A stretch of 64,000 nt of DNA from Salinisphaera sp002433465 (GTDB taxonomy: Bacteria; Pseudomonadota; Gammaproteobacteria; Nevskiales; Salinisphaeraceae), in contig NZ_APNL01000007.1 in NCBI RefSeq assembly GCF_040361435.1, positions 124,001 to 188,000 on the forward strand, given 5' to 3'. Positions 10,988 through 20,444 of this stretch are shown piece after piece. Below the pieces are notes generated by a model. The model saw only the letters and a program-made list of their open reading frames with translations, made no database searches and was not told the origin of the DNA. How positions within the stretch are numbered: the first letter of the stretch is position 1; each line of letters opens with the position of its first letter. The position numbers and the translations under genes were made by a program.

Positions 10988-11605
10988 TTAGACGCGCGGC
11001 CCGCCTTCCAGGCGCCGCTCCAGCCCGCCAAACAGCGCTTTGGGCGTATCGCGCGGCATCAGCCGGGCCGTTTCAGGTCCGGAAAAACCGGTGGCCGGGG
11101 ACACCCCCACGACACGCCACTCGCCCGCGTCGCGAGCCACGGTATAGCGCGTGACCCGGCGCATGCCGTGAGAGTCGATGAGCGCGACTTCCACCTGGCG
11201 CGAATCGCGCCCTAGCGATCGCAGACCACAGATATCGAAGCGCTGGCCGGCATAGTGATTGTAGGTATGCGCATAGCGAGCGATCAGCGACTCGCGAAGA
11301 CGTGCGGTATAGCCCCGGCGTTTGTCCTTGCTCAGCTGCGACCAGCGATCGCCGAGCCGATGACGGGCAATCCGCCGAATATCGAAATCCTGATCGATGC
11401 GCTGGGCAAGCTTGTCGTAGCGATCGTCGAACGAGAGCTGCTCGCCCTGTTTCATGGTGGTCAGCAACAGGCTGTCGAAGCGCTCGACCACCGCCTGGGC
11501 CGGCTCGCTGGCGGCCGCGCTCCATACGCCCAGACACACGACGATCACGACACTGGCCACGATACAGGTCAGGGTCTGCTGCAAAGAGTCGCTATAAACG
11601 CCCAT
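10988..11605 (-). CDS. MlaC/HpnM-like periplasmic lipid-binding protein
   Basis: The 205-residue product has an N-terminal hydrophobic segment (about residues 12-33, ending WSAAASEPA) that looks like a signal peptide. The body is of the MlaC / toluene-tolerance Ttg2D type: AVVERFDSLLLTTMKQ, FDIRRIARHRLGDRWSQLS and SLIARYAHTYNHYAGQRFDI. Family members carry phospholipids (MlaC) or are linked to hopanoid loci (HpnM) in the periplasm. No Mla ABC genes are adjacent; it stands alone between idi and ispA on the other strand. A hopanoid role is possible from the isoprenoid context but unproven. Its stop codon lies inside the target duplication of the adjacent MITE. The start was chosen at the Met before the signal peptide. 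Confidence 0.7.
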   Translation of the reverse strand: MGVYSDSLQQTLTCIVASVVIVVCLGVWSAAASEPAQAVVERFDSLLLTTMKQGEQLSFDDRYDKLAQRIDQDFDIRRIARHRLGDRWSQLSKDKRRGYTARLRESLIARYAHTYNHYAGQRFDICGLRSLGRDSRQVEVALIDSHGMRRVTRYTVARDAGEWRVVGVSPATGFSGPETARLMPRDTPKALFGGLERRLEGGPRV

Positions 11606-11821
11606 GCTCGGCTCCCGGCAATACGATCGATGGGATGAATCACGACAAAAAATCAGACCACGGGCAACGGCCCACAGTTCGCTGCCGGCACAGGCTGTCA
11701 TCGAATCTTCATACCGGTGGCCATAGCGGATAGGCGAGCGGTATTTGACCGCCCCGCGCTTTAGTGGCTAGCTAGCGCGCCATCGCTCACTCTCGCGCCG
11801 GGCGAACCGGCTTGCCTGAAC

Positions 11822-12709
11822 ATGGCCCACGACGCCTCCACCGATATCCGCGCCCGTATCGAGGCTGCCCTCGAACGCGCCCTGCCGGGCGCAACAACCG
11901 AACCCGCACGGCTGCACGAAGCCATGCGCTATGCGGTACTCGGCGGCGGCAAGCGCATCCGCCCGCGGCTGGTGCATGCCACGGGCGAAACGCTCGGCAT
12001 CGCCGCCGAACGCCTGGACGCGCCGGCCACGGCGGTGGAACTCATCCATGCCTATTCGCTGGTCCACGACGACCTGCCGGCCATGGATGACGATGCCCTG
12101 CGCCGCGGCCAGCCGACCGTGCATATCGCCTACGACGAGGCGACCGCCATCCTTGCCGGCGATGCCCTGCAGAGCCTGGCCTTCGAAGTGCTGGCCGGGG
12201 ACCCGAGCGTGGCCGACTGCCCCGAGATCGGTGCTGCGCGTACGCATACGCTGGCCCTGGCCTGTGGCTCGCGGGGGATGGTGGGCGGCCAGGTTCTGGA
12301 TATGGCCAGCGAAGGCCGAGCCATCGATCAGGCCACGCTCGAGCGCCTGCATCGACACAAGACCGGCGCCCTGCTGCGTGCCTGCGTACGCCTGGCCGCG
12401 GATACCCAGCCGTCGCTTAACGTCGATTGCCGCGAGGCGCTCGATCGCTTTGCCGATCATATCGGCCTGGCGTTTCAGGTACGCGACGACGTGCTCGATA
12501 TCGAATCCGATACGCAGACCCTGGGCAAGACCCAGGGCGCGGATATCGCCCATGCCAAGGCCACCTATCCCGCCCTGCTCGGCCTGGACGCGGCCCGCGA
12601 TTACGCAAACCGTCTGTACGAGCACGCGCTCGCGGCACTGGCACCATTCGGCGACGATGCCGACCCGCTGCGGACGATCGCTGCCGAGATCGTCAAGCGC
12701 GACCACTAG
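11822..12709 (+). CDS. ispA: Farnesyl diphosphate synthase / short-chain polyprenyl synthetase
   Basis: This 295-residue all-helical prenyltransferase adds IPP to DMAPP and GPP to form FPP. It shows the first aspartate-rich motif DDLPAMDD (residues 83-90) after GGGKRIRPRL, and the second at about 222 (FQVRDDVLD). Spacing and length match IspA. In E. coli ispA sits with xseB and dxs; here it sits beside the mevalonate genes, with no xseB or dxs nearby. This fits a lineage that makes IPP from mevalonate. It is convergent with the peptidase E-like gene. Confidence 0.9.
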   Translation: MAHDASTDIRARIEAALERALPGATTEPARLHEAMRYAVLGGGKRIRPRLVHATGETLGIAAERLDAPATAVELIHAYSLVHDDLPAMDDDALRRGQPTVHIAYDEATAILAGDALQSLAFEVLAGDPSVADCPEIGAARTHTLALACGSRGMVGGQVLDMASEGRAIDQATLERLHRHKTGALLRACVRLAADTQPSLNVDCREALDRFADHIGLAFQVRDDVLDIESDTQTLGKTQGADIAHAKATYPALLGLDAARDYANRLYEHALAALAPFGDDADPLRTIAAEIVKRDH

Positions 12710-12727
12710 CCGCGCGCACCAACCGAC

Positions 12728-13345
12728 TCAGGTACCCACGACTAAAACGCGCTCTGCGTCGACGATCATCGCCTGGGTGTTGCTCAAGGGCCGCAGCGCG
12801 AGCTTTGTGCCATAGGTGGCCATGATCTGTTCGGCGGCCTCGGCAAACGGGGCGTTGCCATAATGCGGAACCGGAAAGAAGTCGATCAGCCCCAGCCCGC
12901 TAAAGTCCTCGAGATCGGCGGCTGCCGAGAGGTCGTCCATCGCCTGCGCATATTCGATATGCGGTGCGACGACCATCGCGCCTGCCGATTCACCCAGGTA
13001 GGGCGTGCCCGACTCGACTTCTTGAACCAGATCTTGATCGGCGCCTGTCCTTCGCAGTTCCTGGCGTAGATAGAACGTATTGCCGCCGCTGACGTAGATA
13101 TAGTCGTTGTCTTGCAGCATGCGGCGCCTGTTTTCTGGCTTCGCCGTTGAAATATCCAGCATATCGACCTCGAGGCCCTGGCGCTGCAACGCCTGCCGCC
13201 CCTGCTCGACGTAGAAATTCACGTTCTCCACCACGCTGGCCGTGGCAATGAAGGTCACGTGTTTGCCTGCGCCGTCATCGCCGACAAATCCTGCGAACGC
13301 ATCTTCGACCTGGGCAAACGACGAGGACAGGAACAGTTTTTTCAT
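12728..13345 (-). CDS. Peptidase E-like protein (S51 family)
   Basis: The 205-residue product has the class I glutamine-amidotransferase-like fold of alpha-aspartyl dipeptidase. The nucleophile is Ser120 in LGESAGAMV, matching Salmonella PepE Ser120. SGGNTFYL precedes it and His161 follows in PVPHYGN. Family members cleave N-terminal Asp dipeptides in the cytosol; the C-terminal part is divergent enough that other S51 specificities are possible. It is the last gene of a minus-strand run that begins with exoIII and is separated from the preceding membrane-protein gene by 57 bp. Confidence 0.75.
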   Translation of the reverse strand: MKKLFLSSSFAQVEDAFAGFVGDDGAGKHVTFIATASVVENVNFYVEQGRQALQRQGLEVDMLDISTAKPENRRRMLQDNDYIYVSGGNTFYLRQELRRTGADQDLVQEVESGTPYLGESAGAMVVAPHIEYAQAMDDLSAAADLEDFSGLGLIDFFPVPHYGNAPFAEAAEQIMATYGTKLALRPLSNTQAMIVDAERVLVVGT

Positions 13346-13402
13346 CTGCTTTCAAATCCCGATTCTTTCAAAGCCATTCGCTCGACGCGATCGAAGCTCA
13401 TG

Positions 13403-13933
13403 TCAGGACTCATCCGAGCGCAGGCCCAGCGTGCGCAGCCGCAGTACCCAGCGGCCAAGCGCGCGCGCACCCACCACGACGCCGAACGCCAGCACGCAGC
13501 GCAGGGCGACAACCACAACCTGCAACCACTGGCCCCGTGTCGGCGAGCCCGCACCGGCCTCGCGCTCCAGAAGCACGGCCTGTACCGCGTTCCATATCAG
13601 CTGTGGCAGGCCATGGAGCAATACCACCGTGCCGGCTACGCCGAAAGCGATCGCCGCGACCGACTCGGCAGTCAAGCCACCGGTGTCGACAGGCTCGCTA
13701 CCGGCGCCACTCATGGCGTTGGCAAGCCACGGCGCGCCAAGCCACAGCAAAGCGGCCAGGCTGATCGGCATCACCAGCTGCAGCAGCACGCTCAGCTGCA
13801 GCAGCGACGCGTCTTCGACCGGATCGCCCGCCCATGCGTACGGCACACTCTGGACAGCCACTAGAAGACCGCGCGCCACCAGGTAGAGAGCGATCAGCCG
13901 GATACCAATGACCGCCAGATCGCGCGTGGCCAT
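13403..13933 (-). CDS. Four-helix integral membrane protein of unknown function
   Basis: This 176-residue hydrophobic protein has about four predicted membrane helices (around residues 7-27, 46-67, 90-112 and 135-157) and a basic C-terminal tail. I do not recognise a family. Its start lies 3 bp after the stop of the DUF4139 gene, so the two are almost certainly co-transcribed and perhaps translationally coupled. There are no catalytic motifs. Confidence 0.7.
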   Translation of the reverse strand: MATRDLAVIGIRLIALYLVARGLLVAVQSVPYAWAGDPVEDASLLQLSVLLQLVMPISLAALLWLGAPWLANAMSGAGSEPVDTGGLTAESVAAIAFGVAGTVVLLHGLPQLIWNAVQAVLLEREAGAGSPTRGQWLQVVVVALRCVLAFGVVVGARALGRWVLRLRTLGLRSDES

Positions 13934-13936
13934 CGT

Positions 13937-15325
13937 CTAGTTGGACCAGGTGGCGGTGTAACGCAGCGTCTTGTCGCCGTTGGCAGGCACATCGATCTGC
14001 CACTGGGCGGTATTGGCGGGCGTCTTGTCCATGGCTTCGGGCTCGGCCGATTCGACGGTCGCGCCCTGCGGCAGATGTTCGATGACGTTTACCGTGGCCG
14101 TATCCGCGCTGGCGTTATACAGCTTGATTTCGATGGTACGACGCTGCTCGTTCTCGCCGGTGTTCTTCTCGCCTGTCTTGCGATCCTCGACCAGACGCCG
14201 TTCACTGGTCAGATCGAAAGCCGTGCCGAGCGTGAGCGTGACCGGCGCCTTTTTCGGCGTGTCGTCGATACGATCCTCGCCCATCAGCTGCGCGCTGCCC
14301 GCGCTATCGTAGATTCGCACCACGCCGGCCGGCAGCGGTACATCGGCCGTATTCTCGAATGCGAGCCGAATCTGGGCATGGCTGCGCTCGCCGTCGCGGC
14401 TCACCGAATAGAGGCTGTTCTCGACGCGATAGCTGCGCTCGGCCTCGAAGGTCTGCGGGGCCATGATCGACACCGCACGCGTGCCCCCGGCAGCCACGTC
14501 GAGCCCGTTGTCGAGGGCGTAGCGATAGCTATCGCCGCTGGCCTCGGGCGCGCCGGCATCGCTTTGCTTGGCTTCGGAGCGGGCCATCATCATCGGCGCC
14601 GGCGCATTGCCGCCACTACGCGCCACATCGCCGGCGACCAGCCAGGCCTTGTCGGCGGCCAGACGTGCGCCGCCCCTGTTATCGATCACGGCCATGCTGG
14701 CCAGTTCGAGCTGGCCGGCCTTGGCGTCGAAACGCCCGGTATAGCTGGCCTGCCAGCTCGGCCCGTCGATCTGGTAGATCGCGGTCAATGCCTGCTTGCC
14801 GGCCTTGTCGGCATCCAGATCCAGTTGCAGCCTGTCGCCGTTGTCCGTATCGGCCGGCCAGGCGACGCGCCAGGGGGAATCACCGGTCAGGCGCTCGATG
14901 CGGTCGTCGATACGTACCAGCAGCGTATCGCCGTTGATGCCCACGAGCGTGGCCTCGCGGGATCGCGCATCGCCGGCATCGTTGTCACGCAACAACGTGA
15001 CCGACTGGCCGATACGCGAAGCCAGCAGTCCCTGGCCGTCGTTGTCGCCTGCATCCGTGCTGAGGCCGGTCAGGCGCACACCCTCGCCTTCGAGCCAGAC
15101 GGTATCGGCACGCAGGCGCCCGGCCAGCGGCCAGCCAACGGTCTGGCCGCCGGCTTCGAGCTCGATATCACGCGTGTTCTGGACCACGGCCGCGCCGCGG
15201 TTGTACAGCGCCATGGCATCGACGCGATTCGTGTCAGACGAGGCACCCGCCAACGCGGCCAGCGGTGCGAGGCTGGCCGGCAATACGACGACCAGTGCTT
15301 TGAGCCAATACGGTGAATGCTTCAT
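13937..15325 (-). CDS. DUF4139 domain-containing secreted protein
   Basis: This 462-residue protein has a Sec signal peptide (MKHSPYWLKALVVVLPASLA, cleavage near residue 26). The DUF4139 fold covers most of the rest; recognisable blocks include YQIDGPSWQASYTGRFD, ASMAVIDNRGG and the C-terminal RRTIEIKLYNAS with an EHLPQGATV strand. The family consists of uncharacterised envelope proteins with beta-rich domains. It overlaps the end of ampG by 4 bp (ATGA), so it is translationally coupled to a peptidoglycan-recycling permease. A cell-envelope role is inferred only from this. Confidence 0.8.
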   Translation of the reverse strand: MKHSPYWLKALVVVLPASLAPLAALAGASSDTNRVDAMALYNRGAAVVQNTRDIELEAGGQTVGWPLAGRLRADTVWLEGEGVRLTGLSTDAGDNDGQGLLASRIGQSVTLLRDNDAGDARSREATLVGINGDTLLVRIDDRIERLTGDSPWRVAWPADTDNGDRLQLDLDADKAGKQALTAIYQIDGPSWQASYTGRFDAKAGQLELASMAVIDNRGGARLAADKAWLVAGDVARSGGNAPAPMMMARSEAKQSDAGAPEASGDSYRYALDNGLDVAAGGTRAVSIMAPQTFEAERSYRVENSLYSVSRDGERSHAQIRLAFENTADVPLPAGVVRIYDSAGSAQLMGEDRIDDTPKKAPVTLTLGTAFDLTSERRLVEDRKTGEKNTGENEQRRTIEIKLYNASADTATVNVIEHLPQGATVESAEPEAMDKTPANTAQWQIDVPANGDKTLRYTATWSN

Positions 15326-16839
15326 GAAGACGTCGATTCCTGTCGCTTGTGGGCCGGCGTTTCATGCCGGTGGATATAAAACAGGCCTACGGCCAGAACA
15401 ATCGCCGGAATGCCGGCGAGCGCGGTGTAGCTGAAAAACGGCATGTATCCGAAGTTGTCGACCACCCAGCCCGAATAGCCGCCGATGTACTTGCCGGGCA
15501 AGGTCATCAACGACGAAAACAAGGCGTACTGCGTAGCCGTGTATTGAGTGTTCGTCAGGCTGGATAAATAGGCGATGAACGCGGACCCGGCCATGCCACC
15601 CGAGAGATTGTCCGCCGACACGGTCAGCGCCAGCGACAGCAGGCCGGGATTGCCCGGCTGCCAGGGCATGTTCAACGAAGGCGCCCATAGAAAGGCAGCC
15701 GGGTCGGCGCGCATGGCCATATCCATCAGGCCGCTGTTGAACAGCTGCATGGTTTGCGCGTCCGCGCCCTGCGAGGCCAGCCAGGCAAAGGCCAGATTGG
15801 TGGACGCGGCCAGAATGGCGCTGGCCAGCAGCGGTTTGAGAATGCCGTAGCGCACGATCAGTATGCCGCCGAGCGCCGCGCCACCCAGCGTCATGGCAAT
15901 CCCGAACAGCTTGGTTACGCTCGCGATCTCGTTGAGCGAATAGTGCATGTCCAGGTAGAAGGGATTGGCCATTACGCCGAGGGTGATATCCGTAACCCGG
16001 AACAGGCTCACGAACAGCAGAATGATGATCGCCGGCACGCCGTAACGGGCAAAGAAATCCACCAGCGGACAGACCACCGCGCCGAGCACCCAGCCATAGG
16101 CCTTGCGTAGCGGCTCGGGCAGAAAAGCGCAGCGCTGCAGATGCGCCTGCACCCAGGGTTCTTCCGGCAGCAGCGAGGCCCGGGCCGACGCTTCCGGTTC
16201 GGCCACCAGCAGCACCGTGATCATGCCTACGCCCACCAGGCCGGCCATGACCAGATAGGTGAACGGCCACGTTGTGCCGGAGGCGATATAGAACGCCCCC
16301 GCGCCGGCGGTGAGCAAAGCGATGCGATAGCCGGCCTGATAGGTCGCCGCCATGGCGCCCTGGATGCTTTCATCCACGGCCTCGATACGCCAGGCGTCGA
16401 TGGCCACGTCCTGGGTGGCCGAGGAAAACGCGACCAGCAGACCGAACCAGGCGAGCGCGGTCAGATTTTGCGTGGGATCGGTCAGCGCCATGGCGACCAG
16501 CCCCACGATAAGCCCGATCTGGGCGAGCAGCATCCAGGCCCGTCGTCGGCCCAACAGCCGGCCCAGCACCGGCAAGGGAAAGCGATCGACCACCGGCGCC
16601 CAGAAGAACTTGATCGAGTACATCATCCCGATCCACGAGAAGAACCCGATCGTGGTCTTGGATACGCCTTCCTGGGCCAGCCAGGCCGAGAGCGTGGAAA
16701 ACACCAGCAGAAACGGCAGCCCCGACGAGAAGCCGAGGAACAGCATGCCGACGACCCGCGGCTGGACATAGACCTCGAGTGCTGCCCGCCAGTCGCGCTT
16801 GGGCGGGGTATTCGCGTCGGCAGCGCTAGAACTGGACAT
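15322..16839 (-). CDS. ampG: AmpG-type muropeptide MFS permease
   Basis: This 505-residue inner-membrane MFS protein has at least 12 predicted helices. The N-terminal VGMLFLGFSSGLPFLLVFSTLSAWLAQ, the WAPVVDRFPLP loop and ATQDVAIDAWRIEA are AmpG signatures. AmpG imports GlcNAc-anhydroMurNAc peptides for cell-wall recycling, which in some bacteria controls beta-lactamase induction. Its start overlaps the end of exoIII by 14 bp and its end overlaps DUF4139 by 4 bp, giving a tight operon exoIII-ampG-DUF4139-membrane protein. Confidence 0.88.
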   Translation of the reverse strand: MSSSSAADANTPPKRDWRAALEVYVQPRVVGMLFLGFSSGLPFLLVFSTLSAWLAQEGVSKTTIGFFSWIGMMYSIKFFWAPVVDRFPLPVLGRLLGRRRAWMLLAQIGLIVGLVAMALTDPTQNLTALAWFGLLVAFSSATQDVAIDAWRIEAVDESIQGAMAATYQAGYRIALLTAGAGAFYIASGTTWPFTYLVMAGLVGVGMITVLLVAEPEASARASLLPEEPWVQAHLQRCAFLPEPLRKAYGWVLGAVVCPLVDFFARYGVPAIIILLFVSLFRVTDITLGVMANPFYLDMHYSLNEIASVTKLFGIAMTLGGAALGGILIVRYGILKPLLASAILAASTNLAFAWLASQGADAQTMQLFNSGLMDMAMRADPAAFLWAPSLNMPWQPGNPGLLSLALTVSADNLSGGMAGSAFIAYLSSLTNTQYTATQYALFSSLMTLPGKYIGGYSGWVVDNFGYMPFFSYTALAGIPAIVLAVGLFYIHRHETPAHKRQESTSS

Positions 16840-17617
16840 CGTAATCGATCGTCAGCGGGGCATGATCGGACAGCCGCTCGGCGCGATACACCGATTCGGC
16901 CGTGGCCTTCGCGGCCAGTCCGGGCGTGGCGACGTGATAGTCGATACGCCACCCGACGTTGTTGTCCCAGGCCCGGCCGCGGTTCGACCACCAGGTGAAC
17001 TGGTCTTCGTTGGGGTTGATCTCGCGAAACACGTCGACCAGCCCCATTTCGCCGAACAGGCGATCCATCCATTCGCGCTCGTGGGGCAGAAAGCCCGAGT
17101 TCTTCTTGTTGTTCTTCCAGTTCTTCAGGTCGATTTCCTTGTGCGCGATATTCAGGTCGCCACAGACCAGATAGTCGCCCGGCGCGGCGGCGCGTGCAGC
17201 CAGCAGTTCGGGGAAATGCACCAGATAGCGCTCCTTGGAATCCTGGCGATGATCGCCCGAGGAGCCGGAGGGCGCATACAGGCTGGCAATGTTCAGGTCG
17301 CCCTCGGGCATGGCAAAACGCGCTTCGATATAGCGGCCTTCCGCGTCGAACTCGTCGTGGCCCATGCCGCGAATGATTTCATCGGGCTCGCGCTTGGAAT
17401 AGATGGCCACCCCGGAGTAGCCCTTGCGATTGGTCGCCTCTTCGTAGAAGCAGTGATAGCCCTCTGGCCAGAACGCGGCGACGCCCTCCAACTGATGCTG
17501 CTGGGCCTTGAGTTCCTGGATACAGACCACGTCCGGGTCCTGGGTGGCCATCCACTCGAAGAAACCCTTGCGCTGCGCGGCTCGAATACCGTTGGCGTTG
17601 AAGGACATGACCCGCAT
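16826..17617 (-). CDS. xthA: Exodeoxyribonuclease III (in the crc position next to pyrE)
   Basis: This 263-residue EEP-family nuclease carries all catalytic motifs: NANGIRAA, IQELK (the metal-binding Glu), YAPSGS, GDLNIAHKEID and the terminal SDHAPL (Asp-His). It should act as AP endonuclease and 3'-5' exonuclease in base-excision repair. In Pseudomonas the gene divergent from pyrE is crc, a relative that has lost these residues; here they are kept. The start at 17617 is preferred over 17641 because of AAGGAAG about 8 nt upstream and the usual MRVMSFNANG N-terminus. It is divergent from pyrE and first in the ampG operon. Confidence 0.9.
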   Translation of the reverse strand: MRVMSFNANGIRAAQRKGFFEWMATQDPDVVCIQELKAQQHQLEGVAAFWPEGYHCFYEEATNRKGYSGVAIYSKREPDEIIRGMGHDEFDAEGRYIEARFAMPEGDLNIASLYAPSGSSGDHRQDSKERYLVHFPELLAARAAAPGDYLVCGDLNIAHKEIDLKNWKNNKKNSGFLPHEREWMDRLFGEMGLVDVFREINPNEDQFTWWSNRGRAWDNNVGWRIDYHVATPGLAAKATAESVYRAERLSDHAPLTIDYDVQF

Positions 17618-17766
17618 CGACGACTTCCTTGTTTGACTCATATGACTTCGCGAACAAGCGCTTGCCCGGCGGGTGGCGGTTTGCGAACCGGTCGCCGCGG
17701 CTGTGCGCAGGCCTTATCATACGTACTTGCCAAGCCTGCACGATCCGACCACCCCGGGAATCGCCC

Positions 17767-18420
17767 ATGCCTGCCGAGCCGACCGACCCCAGCCAGGATT
17801 TTCTGGCCCTTGCCGATAACTACGACGCGCTCAAGTTCGGCGAGTTCAAACTCAAGTCCGGCCGGGTGAGCCCCTACTTCTTCAATATGGGCGCGATCGC
17901 GTCCGGCGCCGGCATGCAGCGCCTGGCGGCCGGCTACGGCGCCGCCCTGATGCGTTCGGGCATCGAATACGACAGCCTGTTCGGCCCGGCCTACAAGGGC
18001 ATACCGCTGGTGGCCACCGTTGCCTGCGCGCTGGCCGACCATGGCCTGGACATCCCGTTTACCTATAATCGCAAGGAAGCCAAGGATCATGGCGAAGGCG
18101 GCACTCTGGTCGGCGCGCCGCTGGGCCAGCGCGTGGTGATCGTGGACGACGTCATCACCGCCGGGACCGCCGTGCGCGAAGCCATTGCCATGATTCGCAA
18201 CGCCGGCAGCGAAGTGGCCGGCGTGCTCATCGCGCTCGATCGCCAGGAGCGCGGCGTGGATAAGCGCTCGCCGCTGCAGGCACTGGCCGCCGACGAGGGC
18301 ATTCCCACCGTGGCGGTGGCCACCCTCGACGACGTGATCGGCTATGCCGAACGCGCCGGCCTCGCAGAGGACCGCCTGGCCGCAATCAAACAATATCGCG
18401 ACGAATACGGCGTGCTGTGA
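17767..18420 (+). CDS. pyrE: Orotate phosphoribosyltransferase
   Basis: This 217-residue enzyme transfers orotate to PRPP, giving orotidine monophosphate in pyrimidine synthesis. It contains FKLKSGRVSPYFFN, FGPAYKGIPL, the NRKEAKDHGEGG flexible loop and the PRPP-binding VVIVDDVITAGTA (about residues 123-135). Length and motif order are standard. It diverges from exoIII across 149 bp, and its stop overlaps the GTG start of the DUF4153 gene. Confidence 0.95.
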   Translation: MPAEPTDPSQDFLALADNYDALKFGEFKLKSGRVSPYFFNMGAIASGAGMQRLAAGYGAALMRSGIEYDSLFGPAYKGIPLVATVACALADHGLDIPFTYNRKEAKDHGEGGTLVGAPLGQRVVIVDDVITAGTAVREAIAMIRNAGSEVAGVLIALDRQERGVDKRSPLQALAADEGIPTVAVATLDDVIGYAERAGLAEDRLAAIKQYRDEYGVL

Positions 18421-20204
18421 GCGAACACGCAGCGGGCATCGATCATGGCGTTGGCCTCGACCGGCCCACCCGCTATGCGTTGATCGCGCTTGCGCTGGCC
18501 CAGGCACTCGCGCTTTACGCCCTGGCACGCGCAAGCGACGCAAACGTCGATCTTCGCTGGCTGTACGGCGGCTGTGCCCTGGCCGGCCTGTTGCCCCCGC
18601 TGTTTTACCTGGGCTGCAACCGCTTCTACGACTGGCGCAACCTGGTCGCGGCCTTGCTGGCCGGCCCGCTGCTGTTCGCGCTCGGCTGGCATCTGGGATG
18701 GCTGTACGGCCCGGCCGCTGCCGGCAGCAACCCACCGGACGACTTCATTTTCAGCTTCGCAGTAAGCATGGGCGTGGCGGTTTTCGTGCTCGCCAGCTAT
18801 CTGCGCGCCTGGTCGGCCCATCAACGACCGGTCTTTCGCTATCCGGAACTGTTGCTCTACACCCACGAGCAGCTGTTCAGCATCGTCCTCGTAGTCGTCT
18901 TTTCGGGCATCGCCTGGGCGCTGCTTGCGCTCTGGGCCGCGCTGTTCGACGCGATCGGCATTCGCCTGTTCTCCTGGCTGTTCCAGCAGCCACTTTTCGT
19001 TTGGCTTGGCCATGGCCTGATCGCCGGTATCGCGCTGGCAGTCATCCGTAGCCAGCCGCGGCTCATCGCTACCTTGAGCGCGATGACCCGTGCCCTGCTA
19101 CGGGTCCTGCTGGTGCCGGTGGCCACTGCGATCCTGCTGTTCGTGCTGGCCCTGCCCTGGGTTGGCCTGGAACCGATATGGGACACCGGCCAGGCGGCTT
19201 CGCTGATGATGGCCCTCAGCCTGGTGCTGCTGGCCCTGTTCGCCACCGCATTTCTGCCCGACGCTAGCGACAGCGGCTATCCCCGGCCGGTACGGGCGCT
19301 GATCTGGCTGGCTGTCGTCATATTGCCGATCAACGTGGCCCTGGCCGCCTGGGCACTCGGGCTGCGTATCGACCAGCACGGCCTCAGCGTCGACCGGCTC
19401 TGGGCCGCGATCATGCTGGCGTTTATCGCCGCCTACGCGCTCGGCTATGCGCTGGTCATCCTCTGCTCGCCGGCAAAGGCCAGCGCGCGGCTGCAACGAA
19501 TCAACGTCGTGCTGGGGCTGGTGGTGGCCGGCACGCTCATTCTGGTCAACACCCCGTTGGCCGATCTGCGCGCGCTGAGCGCCCACGATCAAGCGCAACG
19601 GCTGCTCCAATCCCGCATCGCACCGGAGCGATTCGACTATGCCTACCTGCGCCGCGAGCTCGGCCCCTATGGCATGGCCGAGTTAAAGCGCCTGCGCGAC
19701 AGCGATTTTGCCGCCGAGCACCCCGCGGCCGCCCAACGCATTGCCCGCGTTATGAAAAGCCCGACGGCTGCAGACCCCGAGCCGTTGCTCGATACCCGCG
19801 ACCCCGAGGCCGTCGCCGCTGCTTTTGACATCGTGCCGAGCGATGTTCGCGTGCCGGAACAAGTCGCGAAACTGGCCGTGCAGGCAAGCCCGCGCTGCCT
19901 GCGGTCGCCGCGGCAATGCCGGCTCGTACAGGCAGTGCACGCCGACATGACGTTCTGGTGGGAGATCACGCGCAGCGGCGGTAACAACCGCTACGGCACG
20001 GCGTTCGCCGAAATCGATGGCCGATGGCGCAACGTCGGCTCGGTCGTATCGCGTGGCTGTCGCGACAAGCCGGCATCGGCAGATGACGATCACACCGCCC
20101 CTCGTGCCCTGGGCGGCCCGTTCGCCGCGTTTGTCGACGATCACTGTATATACGTCATCGATCCAAGCGCCGATTTCCTGACCCGGCGCGGTGCGCTGCG
20201 CTAA
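18417..20204 (+). CDS. DUF4153 multi-spanning membrane protein
   Basis: The 595-residue product has about ten to twelve membrane helices in residues 20-390, then a soluble, presumably periplasmic, C-terminal domain (about 400-595) with several Cys residues (PRCLRSPRQCRL, RGCRDK, DDHCIYV). The membrane part matches DUF4153, a family of uncharacterised bacterial membrane proteins. The GTG start overlaps the pyrE stop (GTGA), suggesting translational coupling. No catalytic motif is recognisable. Confidence 0.75.
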   Translation: MSEHAAGIDHGVGLDRPTRYALIALALAQALALYALARASDANVDLRWLYGGCALAGLLPPLFYLGCNRFYDWRNLVAALLAGPLLFALGWHLGWLYGPAAAGSNPPDDFIFSFAVSMGVAVFVLASYLRAWSAHQRPVFRYPELLLYTHEQLFSIVLVVVFSGIAWALLALWAALFDAIGIRLFSWLFQQPLFVWLGHGLIAGIALAVIRSQPRLIATLSAMTRALLRVLLVPVATAILLFVLALPWVGLEPIWDTGQAASLMMALSLVLLALFATAFLPDASDSGYPRPVRALIWLAVVILPINVALAAWALGLRIDQHGLSVDRLWAAIMLAFIAAYALGYALVILCSPAKASARLQRINVVLGLVVAGTLILVNTPLADLRALSAHDQAQRLLQSRIAPERFDYAYLRRELGPYGMAELKRLRDSDFAAEHPAAAQRIARVMKSPTAADPEPLLDTRDPEAVAAAFDIVPSDVRVPEQVAKLAVQASPRCLRSPRQCRLVQAVHADMTFWWEITRSGGNNRYGTAFAEIDGRWRNVGSVVSRGCRDKPASADDDHTAPRALGGPFAAFVDDHCIYVIDPSADFLTRRGALR

Positions 20205-20387
20205 TTTTGCGCTTTGCAGCATATTCCTAACCGTCGGATTCTTATCGATTCATTGCTGCCTTCGGAGCGGACGAAGAGGCCGTGAAGCCTTTTTACGGCG
20301 CGGTTTTCAGGCCACGAGTCCGGCGTATTTGCCGGCTGGATCTGCGACCAAAGCACTATCGGTGCAAATTGCACACAAAAAAAAACT

Positions 20388-20414
20388 TAAATCAATACCC
20401 AATTAGGCCGATAA
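20388..20414 (+). promoter_or_regulatory. Sigma-28 (FliA) promoter of the chemoreceptor gene
   Basis: TAAATCAA, exactly 11 bp, then GCCGATAA. The -10 element is identical to the FliA consensus and the -35 starts with the conserved TAAA. It ends 30 bp before the chemoreceptor ATG in an AT-rich stretch. This ties the receptor to the flagellar regulon. Confidence 0.8.
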
Positions 20415-20444
20415 GAAAATTGTCATCTTCTACCGGCCCATTTA

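Noticed and set aside
10694..10990. Reading the 10.7-kb repeat as a complete insertion sequence
   Set aside because: It is only 274 bp and has no transposase; it fits a non-autonomous MITE.
16826..17617. Calling the pyrE-adjacent gene crc
   Set aside because: It keeps the catalytic Glu, Asp-Asn and Asp-His residues of exonuclease III that Crc has lost.
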